Shown piece after piece: positions 55,408-63,927 of a stretch of 64,000 nucleotides of DNA (the stretch's first letter is position 1; every line of letters starts with the position of its first letter). The DNA lies in contig NZ_NNBL01000007.1 of assembly GCF_002803065.1 (NCBI RefSeq), forward strand, positions 186,001 through 250,000, given 5' to 3'. Under the pieces are notes generated by a model. It did no database searches. It was not told the origin of the DNA and saw nothing but the letters and a program-made list of their open reading frames with translations. Origin of the DNA: Streptomyces sp. CB01635 (GTDB lineage: Bacteria; Actinomycetota; Actinomycetes; Streptomycetales; Streptomycetaceae). A program made the position numbers and the translations under genes.

Positions 55408-56124
55408 TCAGGCGGCTGTCCATGCCTGCGCGGGAATTCGTTCCACAACGTCGCACAGGTAGTCCAACCGGTCCTCGATGTCCTGCGGAGTCAGGGTGCC
55501 GGTGTACCACGTGAACAGTTCGTCGTCGCGCACTCGAAGCGGGTTCTTCTCAGCGCGCTGATCCGAGAGGAAGAAGGCCCTCACGTCATCAGTCAGGACG
55601 TTCCGGACGAAAGCTTCGTCATGCCTGTCAACTCGGAACTTCTCGTCGAATTCCGGAACATCGAGCAGCTTCCTGGGCCCTCGCCCCAACACCCTGTCCA
55701 GCTTGCTCGGCGGCTCCATATGCATGTACGCCCCTGGGCCGGGCGCCGAGACGAGGAACACCGACTCGTACGTGAGCTTCCTGCTCCCGGACTGGGTGGT
55801 GGGCGACATGGGATCCGTGTAGCGGTACTCGAAGCATTTGAAGGAGCGACCGCGGAACTCCCCTGTGATGTAGTGCCACGCGGTCAGGCCCGAGCCCTTG
55901 CCCGGCATCGGGCCCACACCGCAGTACTCGGTGGCCCGTCCGGGCGAGCGCCTCTCATAGGTCCAGCCACGCGCGGCGGCGACCCCTTCGAGGTCGGCCC
56001 AGCCTTTCCGGATCCGGTCGTGCTCTCGGCTGTTGCGCACGAACGCCCTGATGACGAGCGTGAACATTCCCGCAATGAACGTGAAGAAGACGATCTTCGT
56101 CAGGATCTGAAGCAGCTGTTCCAT
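55408..56124 (-). CDS. Membrane-anchored protein of unknown function
   Basis: The 238-residue product has one N-terminal membrane helix (IVFFTFIAGMFTLVIRAF, about residues 11-28), then a soluble domain with RGWTYERRSPGRATEYCGVG, FRGRSFKCFEYRY and a final helix (DIEDRLDYLCDVVERIPAQ). The domain resembles the general shape of DUF3137-like, single-helix membrane proteins of unknown role, but I cannot name a family. It sits inside the type VII cargo region on the reverse strand and is convergent to the first module. No functional link is shown. Confidence 0.7.
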   Translation of the reverse strand: MEQLLQILTKIVFFTFIAGMFTLVIRAFVRNSREHDRIRKGWADLEGVAAARGWTYERRSPGRATEYCGVGPMPGKGSGLTAWHYITGEFRGRSFKCFEYRYTDPMSPTTQSGSRKLTYESVFLVSAPGPGAYMHMEPPSKLDRVLGRGPRKLLDVPEFDEKFRVDRHDEAFVRNVLTDDVRAFFLSDQRAEKNPLRVRDDELFTWYTGTLTPQDIEDRLDYLCDVVERIPAQAWTAA

Positions 56125-56385
56125 AGGGCGACATTATCGTCGACGCCGTGTGCCCCTGTGAACCGAGGTTGACCTCGTGAACGCAGCGAGAGATTGCGCG
56201 AGTGGAGATTCTTTGCTGGTGGCGCGAAGAGTCCATGGAGTGTTCCGATTTACCCTGATTTCGGAAATGTGTGCCAGGTGAGTGTCTCCTGTGCGCCATA
56301 TGCTGGGCACGTCGAAGGGGGCGGACTGCCCCTTTTCGGCTTTCTGCGACCTGCTTCTCTCATCACCGGAACGGACTCCACCCCC

Positions 56386-56739
56386 ATGATTAAGTCCCGC
56401 CTCTCCGCCGCAACGTGTGCCCTGTCGGCCGTAGCTGCAGGCGCGCTGCTCGTCGGCTGCTCGGCGTCGGTGAGTGCGGGGAAGTCCGACCCGAAGCTGT
56501 CCAAGAGCAAGTTGGCCGATACGGTCGCCGAAAAGCTCGCCGCCACCACGGGCCAGCCGAAGCCGGACGTCACCTGCCCCGAGGACCTTGTCGGGAAGGT
56601 CGGCAACACCGGCCGCTGCACGCTCACGGCGAGCGACGGCAGCACGCTGGGTGTGACGGTCAAGGTTTCCTCGGTCGACGGCGACAACGTCAACTTCGGC
56701 ATCAAGGCCGACGAGACGCCTTCCCCGGCTGCGAGCTGA
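56386..56739 (+). CDS. DUF4333 lipoprotein
   Basis: This 117-residue lipoprotein has a signal sequence ending in the lipobox LLVGC (Cys at about residue 25), then a DUF4333 domain with VTCPEDLVGKVGNTGRCTL and a final SSVDGDNVNFGI. Two cysteines in the mature domain probably form a disulfide. DUF4333 is common in actinobacterial lipoproteins of unknown role. Upstream (56125-56385) and downstream (56740-57012) gaps show no further gene. It lies between cargo modules and could be a partner of one of them. Confidence 0.8.
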   Translation: MIKSRLSAATCALSAVAAGALLVGCSASVSAGKSDPKLSKSKLADTVAEKLAATTGQPKPDVTCPEDLVGKVGNTGRCTLTASDGSTLGVTVKVSSVDGDNVNFGIKADETPSPAAS

Positions 56740-57012
56740 CCCTTTCGGCGCCACCGCGCCTCTCGCGAAGCGAAACAGGAGAGCCGCTGCCAGGTGCTCG
56801 GGAGGGCCTGGCGCGGCCGATCAGTCCTCACGCCTGCACGCGGTCTCGGACCGACGCCCTCCCGCACCGAGTTGCCGAATCGTCGAGGTCCAGCTACACC
56901 TGAGCCGCCCCGTCTGCCGCGCCCCCTTCGAAGGCGGAGAGGTGGGAAGTTGCCGCCGTCAGCCCGGTACGAGCTCGCGGCGACGAGCCACAAGGGGTCC
57001 TGCTGAGAGCAC

Positions 57013-57567
57013 TCACCCCTCGGCGCAGGCCCCCGAATCGGCCGCCGCCGTCGCGTACTCCTTGACGAACCGGTGCATGTCCGCCGGATCCGCGTCGTCC
57101 GAGACACGTGCCGTCACCCAGAACGAGCTGTCCACATCGGTGGACTTCGGGCACTTCACCCGCCCGACGGCCCCGGTCTTCGAGTAGATGAACCGTCCGT
57201 TGTCCGCGCCGGGGTCGTTCGGATTGACCCCCAGCGCGGACGTCGCGACGTCACGGGCCGAGGTGTCGGCGCCCCGCTTCTCCACACTGGTGGAGAACAC
57301 AACCTCCCCGTCGACCTCAAGGCGACAGCGCTTCACGCCGACCGCCGACGTGGGCTCGACCGCGATCTTCTTCCCCGGCGGCAGCAGCGGCTCCAGGGAA
57401 CCGGCGGACACCTTGGTGCCGCACAGCTCCTTCGGCGTCGCGTACTCCCGCTCGGGTGCGGACGACGAACAGGCGGAGACCGAAGCGAGGAGCAACGCTG
57501 CACCGATCGCCGCCGCCAAGAGCGAACGTGCTCTGCCCCGCGGGAGTCCTTGCATGACGTCTTCCAT
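57013..57567 (-). CDS. Type VII-linked lipoprotein, paralogue of the one at 60753
   Basis: This ~184-residue lipoprotein has a signal sequence and lipobox (ASVSAC, then SSSAPEREYATP). The mature domain has LCGTKVSAGSLEPLLPPGKK, then RCRLEVDG, PGADNGRFIYSKTGAV and the ending MHRFVKEYA...ACAEG. Four cysteines may pair. The paralogue at 60753 shares the REYA.P..LCG and LxPLLPPGK motifs. Start choice is uncertain: ATG at 57567 or 57555 gives a clean signal peptide, while ATG at 57618 overlaps the stop of the upstream gene (TGATG) and would couple it to that gene. It is the last gene of the module and a candidate cognate partner of the large protein. Confidence 0.78.
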   Translation of the reverse strand: MEDVMQGLPRGRARSLLAAAIGAALLLASVSACSSSAPEREYATPKELCGTKVSAGSLEPLLPPGKKIAVEPTSAVGVKRCRLEVDGEVVFSTSVEKRGADTSARDVATSALGVNPNDPGADNGRFIYSKTGAVGRVKCPKSTDVDSSFWVTARVSDDADPADMHRFVKEYATAAADSGACAEG

Positions 57568-57617
57568 CGCCTTCGGTGATCGTGCCGGTGGGTCGCGCAG
57601 AATCAGGTCGTGCACCA

Positions 57618-59879
57618 TCAGTCCGGAATCTCTGTGTCGAGGTCCTTGGCCATCGCGTGGATGTCGGTGTTGGCGTCGTTGAAGCCCGTCGCGGTGCCTT
57701 CGCTGACCCAGGTGTCGATCTGGTCCGAGTAGCCCGCGTGGTGCGCCTTGGCGGCCTCGGTGGCCGCCGCGTAGTTGACGTTCGTGGTGGTGTCCTTGAT
57801 CGTCTCCCACCGCGTCGCGATGTCATGACCGGCTTCCGAGCGGTACTGGCCCGAGTCGTCCTTGAAGAACGCCTCCATCACCACCGATGTCACGGTGCCT
57901 GCGGCGCCGCCCGCGGCCGCGCCGACCACGGGGGAGGCGATGAAGCTCGTACCGATGCCGACACCCGTACCGACGATGCCCGAGATGACGTTCTTCTTCT
58001 GGCTGACGGCGTAGTCGAAGTCGCCGTCCTTCTCGTTCGCCGGGCCGAGCACCGCTTCCTGCCGGCCCTGGGCGAGCAGACCGCTGAACTCGCCGGACTT
58101 GCGCGACAGGCTGGTGATCGTGTCCTTCGCGTCGTGCGGGTAGCGCTGGTCCTCGGGGAGATCGGGGTTCAGGTGGTAGTCCATCAGGTTGGCGGTGTAC
58201 GCCTTCTCGCCGACACTCAGCGCGCTGTAACCCTCCGGGTTCTGGCTCGCGGTGACCAGGAAGCGGGACACGGCGCTGTGATCGAGCTTCGCGTCCGCGC
58301 CGTCGTTCGGGTACAGCAGGTTCCACCCGGACTTGTCGCCGTTGCCGACCGTGGGGCCGTCGGCCATCGCCCGGTGGATGTCGGGCAGGTACTCGGACCC
58401 GATCTGGCCGATGCTGTCCGACATGTAGTCGTGGTCCTTGAGGCGGTTCGGGTCCTCGGAGATGGAGTTGACGAGGTCCCGCATCAGCCCGGCCTGGTCG
58501 GCGGTGTGCGCCGGAGTGTCCGCCGTCGGCAGCTCGCCCGCCGGATGACCGGTCGTCCCGGCCTCCAGCGCCAGGGCGAGGTTGTTGCGCCCGGTGTTGA
58601 GCTCGTCGCCGTGCATGTCGGACTCCTGCGGCCACTCCCGGTCCTCGAAGAGGTACTTGAAGTTGCTGGCCGCCGCCTTGTCGCCGTCCTTCGGCGTGTA
58701 CTCCTCGTTGAAGAACGAGGTGGCCGCGTCAGGGCTGTTGGACAGGCCCTTCAGGTAGCCCGTGAGCGGGTCGGAACCGCTGTCCTCGCCGATCCGGTTG
58801 AGCCAGGGGTCCATACCCATGTGCTGCCACGCCAAGTTGCGGTGCTCGCCGTCGCCGGTGAGCTTGCGCTCGGTGGCCATGAGTTTGGTGCCGTAGTCCT
58901 CCATGAACCGGTCGTCGTAGTCGCCGGTCCGCATGAGGTTGCTCATGACCTGGAAGCCCATCGGCCCGCCACGATCGCCGTAGAGCGGCTTGTCGCCCAA
59001 GTCGATCATCTTGGACTTCCACTCGTACATCGCGGTCGAGTCGCTCTGCGTCGCGTGGGCCAGCGACAGGCCGAGGTTGCGCTGGAGGTCGTCGAACTGG
59101 TCGAGCCGCTCGTGCCCCAGCTCGTAGTTGCCGCGGGCCGGGTCGTTGATCCCCGTCCAGAACTCGAGGATCTTCTGCGGGCCGACCTTCGTGGCGAACC
59201 GCTCGGAGAACAGCTCGTCGTTCGCGTACTTCTTGAACCCGGCGTTGAGCCGGTCGAACTCCTCGACCGACAGGTCCTTCGGGTCCTTCTGCGCGAGCTT
59301 CGCCAGCTCGTCGGCTTCCTTGACGGCGGCGGCCGCGGAGTCACGGTCCGAGTAGCTCGCGTCGGAGAAGCCCATGGACGTCTGGTTGACCAGCAGGCGC
59401 AGGACCGTGGCGGCCGTGTCGTCGCTCTCGCTCGCCCCGTCGACGATCTTCTGGATCTCGTTCCGGACCCCGGTGACGTCGCCGTCGGTCGGCTTGGGGT
59501 CCTTGGCGTCGTCCTTGGCGCGGACGGTGAAGCCGCCGTTGCCCGACGCCGTGACGCTGATGTCCCTCGTGCCCGCGTTCTGTATCGCCGTCGTGAGATT
59601 GCCGTGGTACGTCCTGAGTTCACCCGCGGTGTCCCGGAGAATGTCGTAGATCGACTTCGCCTGGGTGTGCGCGTCGTCGAATTCACCGACCGTCTTGCCG
59701 ATGAATTCCTTGGAGACCGTGGCATTCGCGCCGGCCCAGACGGCCTTGCCCGCGGACGCCTTCATGCCCGTACGGGCTTCCTTCGCGAGCGCGTCGAGAT
59801 TCTTGACCATCGTCGACCAGTCCTCGACGGCGTCGTCGAGGAGCTTGAAGTTGCCGTGGAGGAGCGCCTCGAAATGCAT
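57618..59879 (-). CDS. Large putative type VII effector, DUF6571-like
   Basis: This 753-residue protein has an N-terminal helical region like T7SS substrates (LDDAVEDWSTMVKNLDALAK, residues 15-35, then AVWAGANA and further helices to about 105). The middle is a long charged domain with LRLLVNQTSMGFSDASYSD and WQHMGMDPWL. Near the C-terminus is a strongly hydrophobic Gly/Ala/Val segment (VGTGVGIGTSFIASPVVGAA followed by more of the same, about residues 640-675) that could enter a membrane. The layout matches the DUF6571 group of ESX-linked proteins as far as I can judge. It overlaps the small gene upstream by one base (TGATG). No enzyme motif was seen. Confidence 0.72.
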   Translation of the reverse strand: MHFEALLHGNFKLLDDAVEDWSTMVKNLDALAKEARTGMKASAGKAVWAGANATVSKEFIGKTVGEFDDAHTQAKSIYDILRDTAGELRTYHGNLTTAIQNAGTRDISVTASGNGGFTVRAKDDAKDPKPTDGDVTGVRNEIQKIVDGASESDDTAATVLRLLVNQTSMGFSDASYSDRDSAAAAVKEADELAKLAQKDPKDLSVEEFDRLNAGFKKYANDELFSERFATKVGPQKILEFWTGINDPARGNYELGHERLDQFDDLQRNLGLSLAHATQSDSTAMYEWKSKMIDLGDKPLYGDRGGPMGFQVMSNLMRTGDYDDRFMEDYGTKLMATERKLTGDGEHRNLAWQHMGMDPWLNRIGEDSGSDPLTGYLKGLSNSPDAATSFFNEEYTPKDGDKAAASNFKYLFEDREWPQESDMHGDELNTGRNNLALALEAGTTGHPAGELPTADTPAHTADQAGLMRDLVNSISEDPNRLKDHDYMSDSIGQIGSEYLPDIHRAMADGPTVGNGDKSGWNLLYPNDGADAKLDHSAVSRFLVTASQNPEGYSALSVGEKAYTANLMDYHLNPDLPEDQRYPHDAKDTITSLSRKSGEFSGLLAQGRQEAVLGPANEKDGDFDYAVSQKKNVISGIVGTGVGIGTSFIASPVVGAAAGGAAGTVTSVVMEAFFKDDSGQYRSEAGHDIATRWETIKDTTTNVNYAAATEAAKAHHAGYSDQIDTWVSEGTATGFNDANTDIHAMAKDLDTEIPD

Positions 59880-60382
59880 CAGTCGTCCTCCTTCTTCGGC
59901 TCGCCGTACACCGGGTTCTTCTTGCCGGGGTCACCGACGCGCTCGTCGAAGCCGGCGTCCAGCATGTCGATGCTGCTCATCTGACGCTGAATGAAGTCCT
60001 CGTCGGCGCCGTGCAGCTTCTTCGTACGGTGCATGTGGTTGGCGATCTGCGCGGTGGCGTCCATGAGCGAGCGGAGCTGCTCCTCCCAGCGGTTCGACAC
60101 CTCCTGCAGGCCCCCGCCCAGCGCGAATCCCTGCTTCGTGAGGTCCGATGCCGCCGAGTCGCTGCTGGGTACGGCCACCCGGGCCTTGTCCCACATCTGG
60201 CTGTACAGCTTGTGGGCGTCCGAACCGACCTTCTCGAGGTCTCCGTGCCCTACCGCGAGGTCGCCGTACTGGGACGGCGGCGGCCCGCCCCCCTCGTCGT
60301 CCGGCACGCGGTTCAGCTGCATCTGCGTCGACTGACGCCCCGCCGCCTCGCTCTTCAGCTGCTCCCACTCGTCCCACGCCAT
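59879..60382 (-). CDS. Small helical type VII partner protein
   Basis: This 167-residue protein has no signal peptide. It has a charged N-terminus (AWDEWEQLKSEAAGRQ), a Pro/Gly-rich turn (GGGPPPSQYGD) and then helices (DLEKVGSDAHKLYSQMWDKA, and later LMDATAQIANHMHRTK). The helical half resembles EspC/ESAT-6-like partners. Its stop overlaps the start of the large downstream gene (TGATG), which strongly implies a stoichiometric partner. It is the first gene of a reverse-strand three-gene operon. Confidence 0.72.
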   Translation of the reverse strand: MAWDEWEQLKSEAAGRQSTQMQLNRVPDDEGGGPPPSQYGDLAVGHGDLEKVGSDAHKLYSQMWDKARVAVPSSDSAASDLTKQGFALGGGLQEVSNRWEEQLRSLMDATAQIANHMHRTKKLHGADEDFIQRQMSSIDMLDAGFDERVGDPGKKNPVYGEPKKEDD

Positions 60383-60417
60383 GAGTGAGCTCCTTCCCCC
60401 GCGTGCGCGCGCCGGAT

Positions 60418-60447
60418 ACTGCCGCTGGACGGCAGACTTCCGGTCAA
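60418..60447 (-). promoter_or_regulatory. Candidate promoter for the reverse-strand cargo operon
   Basis: On the reverse strand TTGACC (60447-60442) is followed 18 to 20 bases later by GGCAGT/CAGTAT (near 60424-60417). This lies about 40 bases before the start of the small helical gene. The remainder of the 370-base gap up to 60752 holds no gene I can support and must also include the promoter of the forward lipoprotein gene. Confidence 0.4.
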
Positions 60448-60752
60448 GTTAGCAACTCGGATGCGAAGAGTGGCCACTCGGACCGATGCTCGAGATGCTG
60501 CGCAAGTGAAGGTCTTGTGGACGGCGCGAGTTGTCGTCGTGTGTCCGTAATGGAGGGCCTTGTGAGTTCGGTCCCCATCCGCTTCAGTCCGCTGGCTTCC
60601 GGATCTTCGGCAATTCCGTGATCGCGATTTCGACGACATGCAGGCCACCGAGAGTTGTGGAGATTCTTACCCGCCGTCATCTCCGCCCGTGCAACGCCCC
60701 TGTAGGAAGCTCGATCCGCAGCAGCCGGCATCAGCCATTCGGACGGAGCACA

Positions 60753-61319
60753 GTGGAACTCGGAAAGCCATCACTGAGGCCGGCTCGCGGCGTGCGGCTC
60801 CTGCCTCTGGCCGCCGTCACCGCCGTGATGGTGGCGGCGGCAGCGGGATGCGGCGACTCGGCCGAGCGTGAGTACGCCGTGCCGTCCTCGCTGTGCGGCA
60901 TTCACATCAAGGCGGCGACGCTGGCGCCGTTGCTGCCGCCCGGTAAGCGGGTGTCGGTCAAGCCGGACACCCCCGTCCCCGACGCCATCACGACCTGCGA
61001 GGTCGCGGTGGACAAGAGGGTCGTGCTGTCCGTCGAACGAGAGCGACGCGAACCGGGCGCGGCGGCGCGCGACATCGCCGTGGACCAACTCTCCGCCCAC
61101 GACCCCAAGTCCGCGGCGGCCCGCACGATCGCGTACACGGACTCGGCCGCCGTATCCATCACCCGGTGCACCGCCCAGGACGTGGTCGAGGCGGACATCT
61201 CCACGGTCATCAGGGTCTTCGAACCGGGACGCAAGGATGAATCGGCGCTCAAGAACTTGATCACGGAATACACGGCGGCGCTTGAGAGGTCTTCGCCTTG
61301 CGAGGCGAAAGCGGGCTGA
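60753..61319 (+). CDS. Type VII-linked lipoprotein, paralogue of the one at 57013
   Basis: This 188-residue lipoprotein has a signal peptide ending in the lipobox AAAGC (Cys at about residue 32) and continues with GDSAEREYAVPSSLCG. It shares LAPLLPPGKRVSVKP, the cysteine after AVDK..., ARDIAVDQL and the ending LKNLITEYTAALERSSPCE with the reverse-strand lipoprotein at 57013-57567 and with the decayed copy at 52740. GTG start with GGAG close upstream. It precedes the third cargo module by 344 bases. Confidence 0.8.
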   Translation: MELGKPSLRPARGVRLLPLAAVTAVMVAAAAGCGDSAEREYAVPSSLCGIHIKAATLAPLLPPGKRVSVKPDTPVPDAITTCEVAVDKRVVLSVERERREPGAAARDIAVDQLSAHDPKSAAARTIAYTDSAAVSITRCTAQDVVEADISTVIRVFEPGRKDESALKNLITEYTAALERSSPCEAKAG

Positions 61320-61546
61320 ATTGTTGAACGGCGCTCCCGCCGCGTCCCCGTAGTCACAAGGGTGAAGATTCCATGGAGGAATGTGCGCCTGCCGGAGTGG
61401 TGCGCCGGTCCCCCGCGCGGGCGGTGTCTGCGCACGAGCGTCACGACCTCCGGCCGGGCGTCGAGCGCGCGTCGACGAGATGAGAAGATTGCACCCGAAA
61501 GCGCGATACGGGAAGAGCCTTTCGTAACTGACTTAACACATAGGCC

Positions 61547-61575
61547 AGTTGGTTCGGTTGTACAGGGTGACTACA
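61547..61575 (+). promoter_or_regulatory. Promoter candidate for the third cargo module
   Basis: TTGGTT (61547-61552) and TACAGT (61570-61575), 17 bases apart, form a plausible vegetative-type promoter. It is about 90 bases before the ATG at 61664, which has GGAAGGGGG just upstream. The rest of 61320-61663 shows no gene. Confidence 0.5.
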
Positions 61576-61663
61576 GTGGTAAAGGCGCGATGAGGGACGC
61601 TCGCGCCACCGCGCTCCGGGCGCGGACTGAAGGACCGACGGGGAACGGGGAAGGGGGCACGTC

Positions 61664-62149
61664 ATGCTTCCTGCGGACATGGCGATGGGCGGGGTGTCGG
61701 CTGCGGCCGCCGCGAATCTGGAGGTCAGCGGTGAGCTGCTGAAGGACTTCCAGAAGCGGGTGGACGCGCTGCTGGCGGACTTCGAGGGTTCCGCCGGCAA
61801 CGCGACCAAGGTGGGCTCCCAGACGATCTCCCGGGCGTCCTTCAGTGACGGCAGCGGGGCCTTCCACGAGGCCGATCACCTCTACAGCCAGTACAACCGT
61901 GTGCACGGGCATCTCACGGCGCTCTCCAAGTCGCTCAGTCTTCAGATCGAGGCGACAGGGATCGCTGTGCTGGGCGCGAAGAACGGCTTCGCCAATCTGG
62001 ACGAGGACCTGAGGCATCGGTTCTGGGAGATCCAGACCCAGCTCTCGGAGCAGCAGAGCCAGCAGCGCGAAGCCGCGCAGGCCGAGAAGGACGGCAAGAC
62101 CGCCCCGAAGCAGTCCGACAACACCAAGTCCACGGTGGGGTACAACTGA
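61664..62149 (+). CDS. Small helical type VII partner protein
   Basis: This 161-residue protein has no signal peptide and is mostly helical: LEVSGELLKDFQKRVDALLA, a Ser-rich turn, SQYNRVHGHLTALSKSLSLQ, then DLRHRFWEIQTQLSEQQSQQ. The final 30 residues are charged and disordered. It resembles EspC/ESAT-6-like partners rather than canonical WXG100 proteins. The stop overlaps the next start by one base (TGATG), so it is made together with the WXG-domain protein. Confidence 0.75.
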   Translation: MLPADMAMGGVSAAAAANLEVSGELLKDFQKRVDALLADFEGSAGNATKVGSQTISRASFSDGSGAFHEADHLYSQYNRVHGHLTALSKSLSLQIEATGIAVLGAKNGFANLDEDLRHRFWEIQTQLSEQQSQQREAAQAEKDGKTAPKQSDNTKSTVGYN

Positions 62150-63903
62150 TGTCCGGCGACAAGCCGAAGAACCAGCCGCACCAGGCTGACCAGGCGCGAG
62201 TGCAGGACCAGAATGGCTTCACTGACATAGCCAACTCGGTCTCGCACGCGCCCAAGGGCAACTTCGTCACCGATACGTTCCGATCCGTCCTGATGGGCGT
62301 CCCGGTCGTGGGGGACGCCCTTCGGGGGCGCACGAACTTCGAGGACCACCGCCTCAACGACATGGTGGACCTGGTTCAGCGAACGAAGCCCGAGGACCTG
62401 GAGAACGCAGGTAAGGCTCTCTGGGATGCGCGTGATGCCATCAAGGCTGCCGCCTCGGAGCTGAGCGGCCACATCGACCGCGTCCAGTGGGTGGGTGAGT
62501 CCGGAGACGCGTTCCGCACATGGGGGCGGGACCTGGTCAAGAACACGCACAAGCTGGGCGACTTCGCCGATGCAGCCGGCACTCAGATCACCGCGGCGGG
62601 CGCCGGCCTGGCGTCGGTCCGCAGCTCAATGCCGCCACGTGACACCCGGATCAACCCCAAGGGGGTCGCCGACATTCCGACGCCGGCGCGGGTCGAGACC
62701 AACCACGATTACACCGCGGCCGTGCAGGCGGAGAAGCACCGGCAAGAGGCGATCAACCAGATGAACCGCCTGTCGTCGTTCTACGCGGTGTCGGGCGAGT
62801 TCCTGCAGGACCAGCACCCGCCGACCTTCGACACGATGCCTGATGTGGGGGTGCCGAAGCCGGCTCCCAGGCACGAAGTCTTTCACCCCGGGGTGGATAC
62901 GGCGGACCGGCCGACGTCGGCGAGGCCCGAGTCAGGTACTCCGAGTCACCATCAGGCCGACGCTTCAACAGTTCACGGTCGTACGGACGGCATCACGCCA
63001 CCGGTGAACGATACTCACGACTTCACCACTCCTCCCCGCCAGCCAGTGGGTACGGAGATCGACAGCGTCGACACGCTTCCGCCGCAGACGACCACCCCGG
63101 TGACCGGAACGCCTCCGACCACCACGGGCCCCAGCGTCTCTGGGGGAGGGCAGCCACCTGGCCCCTTCGGCACCGGCTTCGTGAAGCCCATGCCCTCTGG
63201 ACCCGGTGGCCGAGGTCTCGCGACGGGGAGCGGAACAAGGGCCCCGCTCACAGCTCAGGGACGGGCCGGCGGTCAAGGTGCCGTCCGGGGCCCGGGGCAG
63301 GGGACGTCGAACCCGATGGGGCGCGCTACGTCAACCGGTCAGGCCGGCACCAAGGGTGGAATGCCGGCCGGCAGACCGACCGCCACAGGCCGAGGGATCT
63401 CCGGTGGAACGCCGCGAGTCGGTGGCACGGCGGGTGGTCGGCCGACTGGCACGGGTCAGACGGGTGCGGGCCGCAGCAACGGTGTTGTGGGCGGAAGGGC
63501 TACGGCTGCTGGTGGAGCGTCTGGAAAGACCGGTCCCAAGGTTCCGCGCGGCACGGTCATCGGTGGAGAGGGCGCGGCCGGATCGCGCAATTCCACTGGA
63601 AGGACCGGTCAGCGCGGAGTCATCGGAGCGCCCAGTGCCGCCAAGGGCACCGGGGCGGGACGCAGTCTGGGTGGCAGTCCCGATGGCGTGACCGGCACCC
63701 CACAGGGACGCAACTCGGCAGCCCGGGCGGGACGGGCCGGGTTCACGAGCGGAGGCTCCGGCCTGGTGCGTGGTCCGGGAGGCAATGGATCCGCCGAGCG
63801 GGATGAGGAGGCGGGCACGCAGCGGCCCGACTATCTCGTCGAGGATGAGCAGCCCCACATGCCGGACAAGCCGCGGCGCGATGTGCCGCCGGTGATCGAC
63901 TAA
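62149..63903 (+). CDS. WXG-domain protein with long Gly/Pro/Thr-rich tail
   Basis: This 584-residue protein has an N-terminal helical domain of the WXG/PPE-like type (about residues 60-210), with the motif HIDRVQWVGESGDAFRTWG containing Trp114-Val-Gly116. It has no signal peptide. From about residue 220 it becomes a low-complexity tail rich in Pro, Thr, Gly and Arg (repeated GRPTxTGxG-like units), ending in an acidic and basic stretch (DKPRRDVPPVID). This fits a type VII substrate with a flexible cell-wall or surface region. It overlaps the preceding small gene and is followed by the start of another gene. Confidence 0.75.
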   Translation: MSGDKPKNQPHQADQARVQDQNGFTDIANSVSHAPKGNFVTDTFRSVLMGVPVVGDALRGRTNFEDHRLNDMVDLVQRTKPEDLENAGKALWDARDAIKAAASELSGHIDRVQWVGESGDAFRTWGRDLVKNTHKLGDFADAAGTQITAAGAGLASVRSSMPPRDTRINPKGVADIPTPARVETNHDYTAAVQAEKHRQEAINQMNRLSSFYAVSGEFLQDQHPPTFDTMPDVGVPKPAPRHEVFHPGVDTADRPTSARPESGTPSHHQADASTVHGRTDGITPPVNDTHDFTTPPRQPVGTEIDSVDTLPPQTTTPVTGTPPTTTGPSVSGGGQPPGPFGTGFVKPMPSGPGGRGLATGSGTRAPLTAQGRAGGQGAVRGPGQGTSNPMGRATSTGQAGTKGGMPAGRPTATGRGISGGTPRVGGTAGGRPTGTGQTGAGRSNGVVGGRATAAGGASGKTGPKVPRGTVIGGEGAAGSRNSTGRTGQRGVIGAPSAAKGTGAGRSLGGSPDGVTGTPQGRNSAARAGRAGFTSGGSGLVRGPGGNGSAERDEEAGTQRPDYLVEDEQPHMPDKPRRDVPPVID

Positions 63904-63927
63904 GTCACGAGCGAGGACGAACGAAGC

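Noticed and set aside
57576..59984. 802-codon forward frame opposite the large T7SS-signal gene
   Set aside because: The reverse gene is cotranslated with its neighbours through TGATG overlaps, and its composition is that of a normal protein. The forward frame is Val/Arg/Leu shadow.
60383..60752. Upstream extension of the lipoprotein frame starting near 60531
   Set aside because: The upstream part lacks protein-like sequence, while the GTG at 60753 begins a clean lipoprotein signal peptide.
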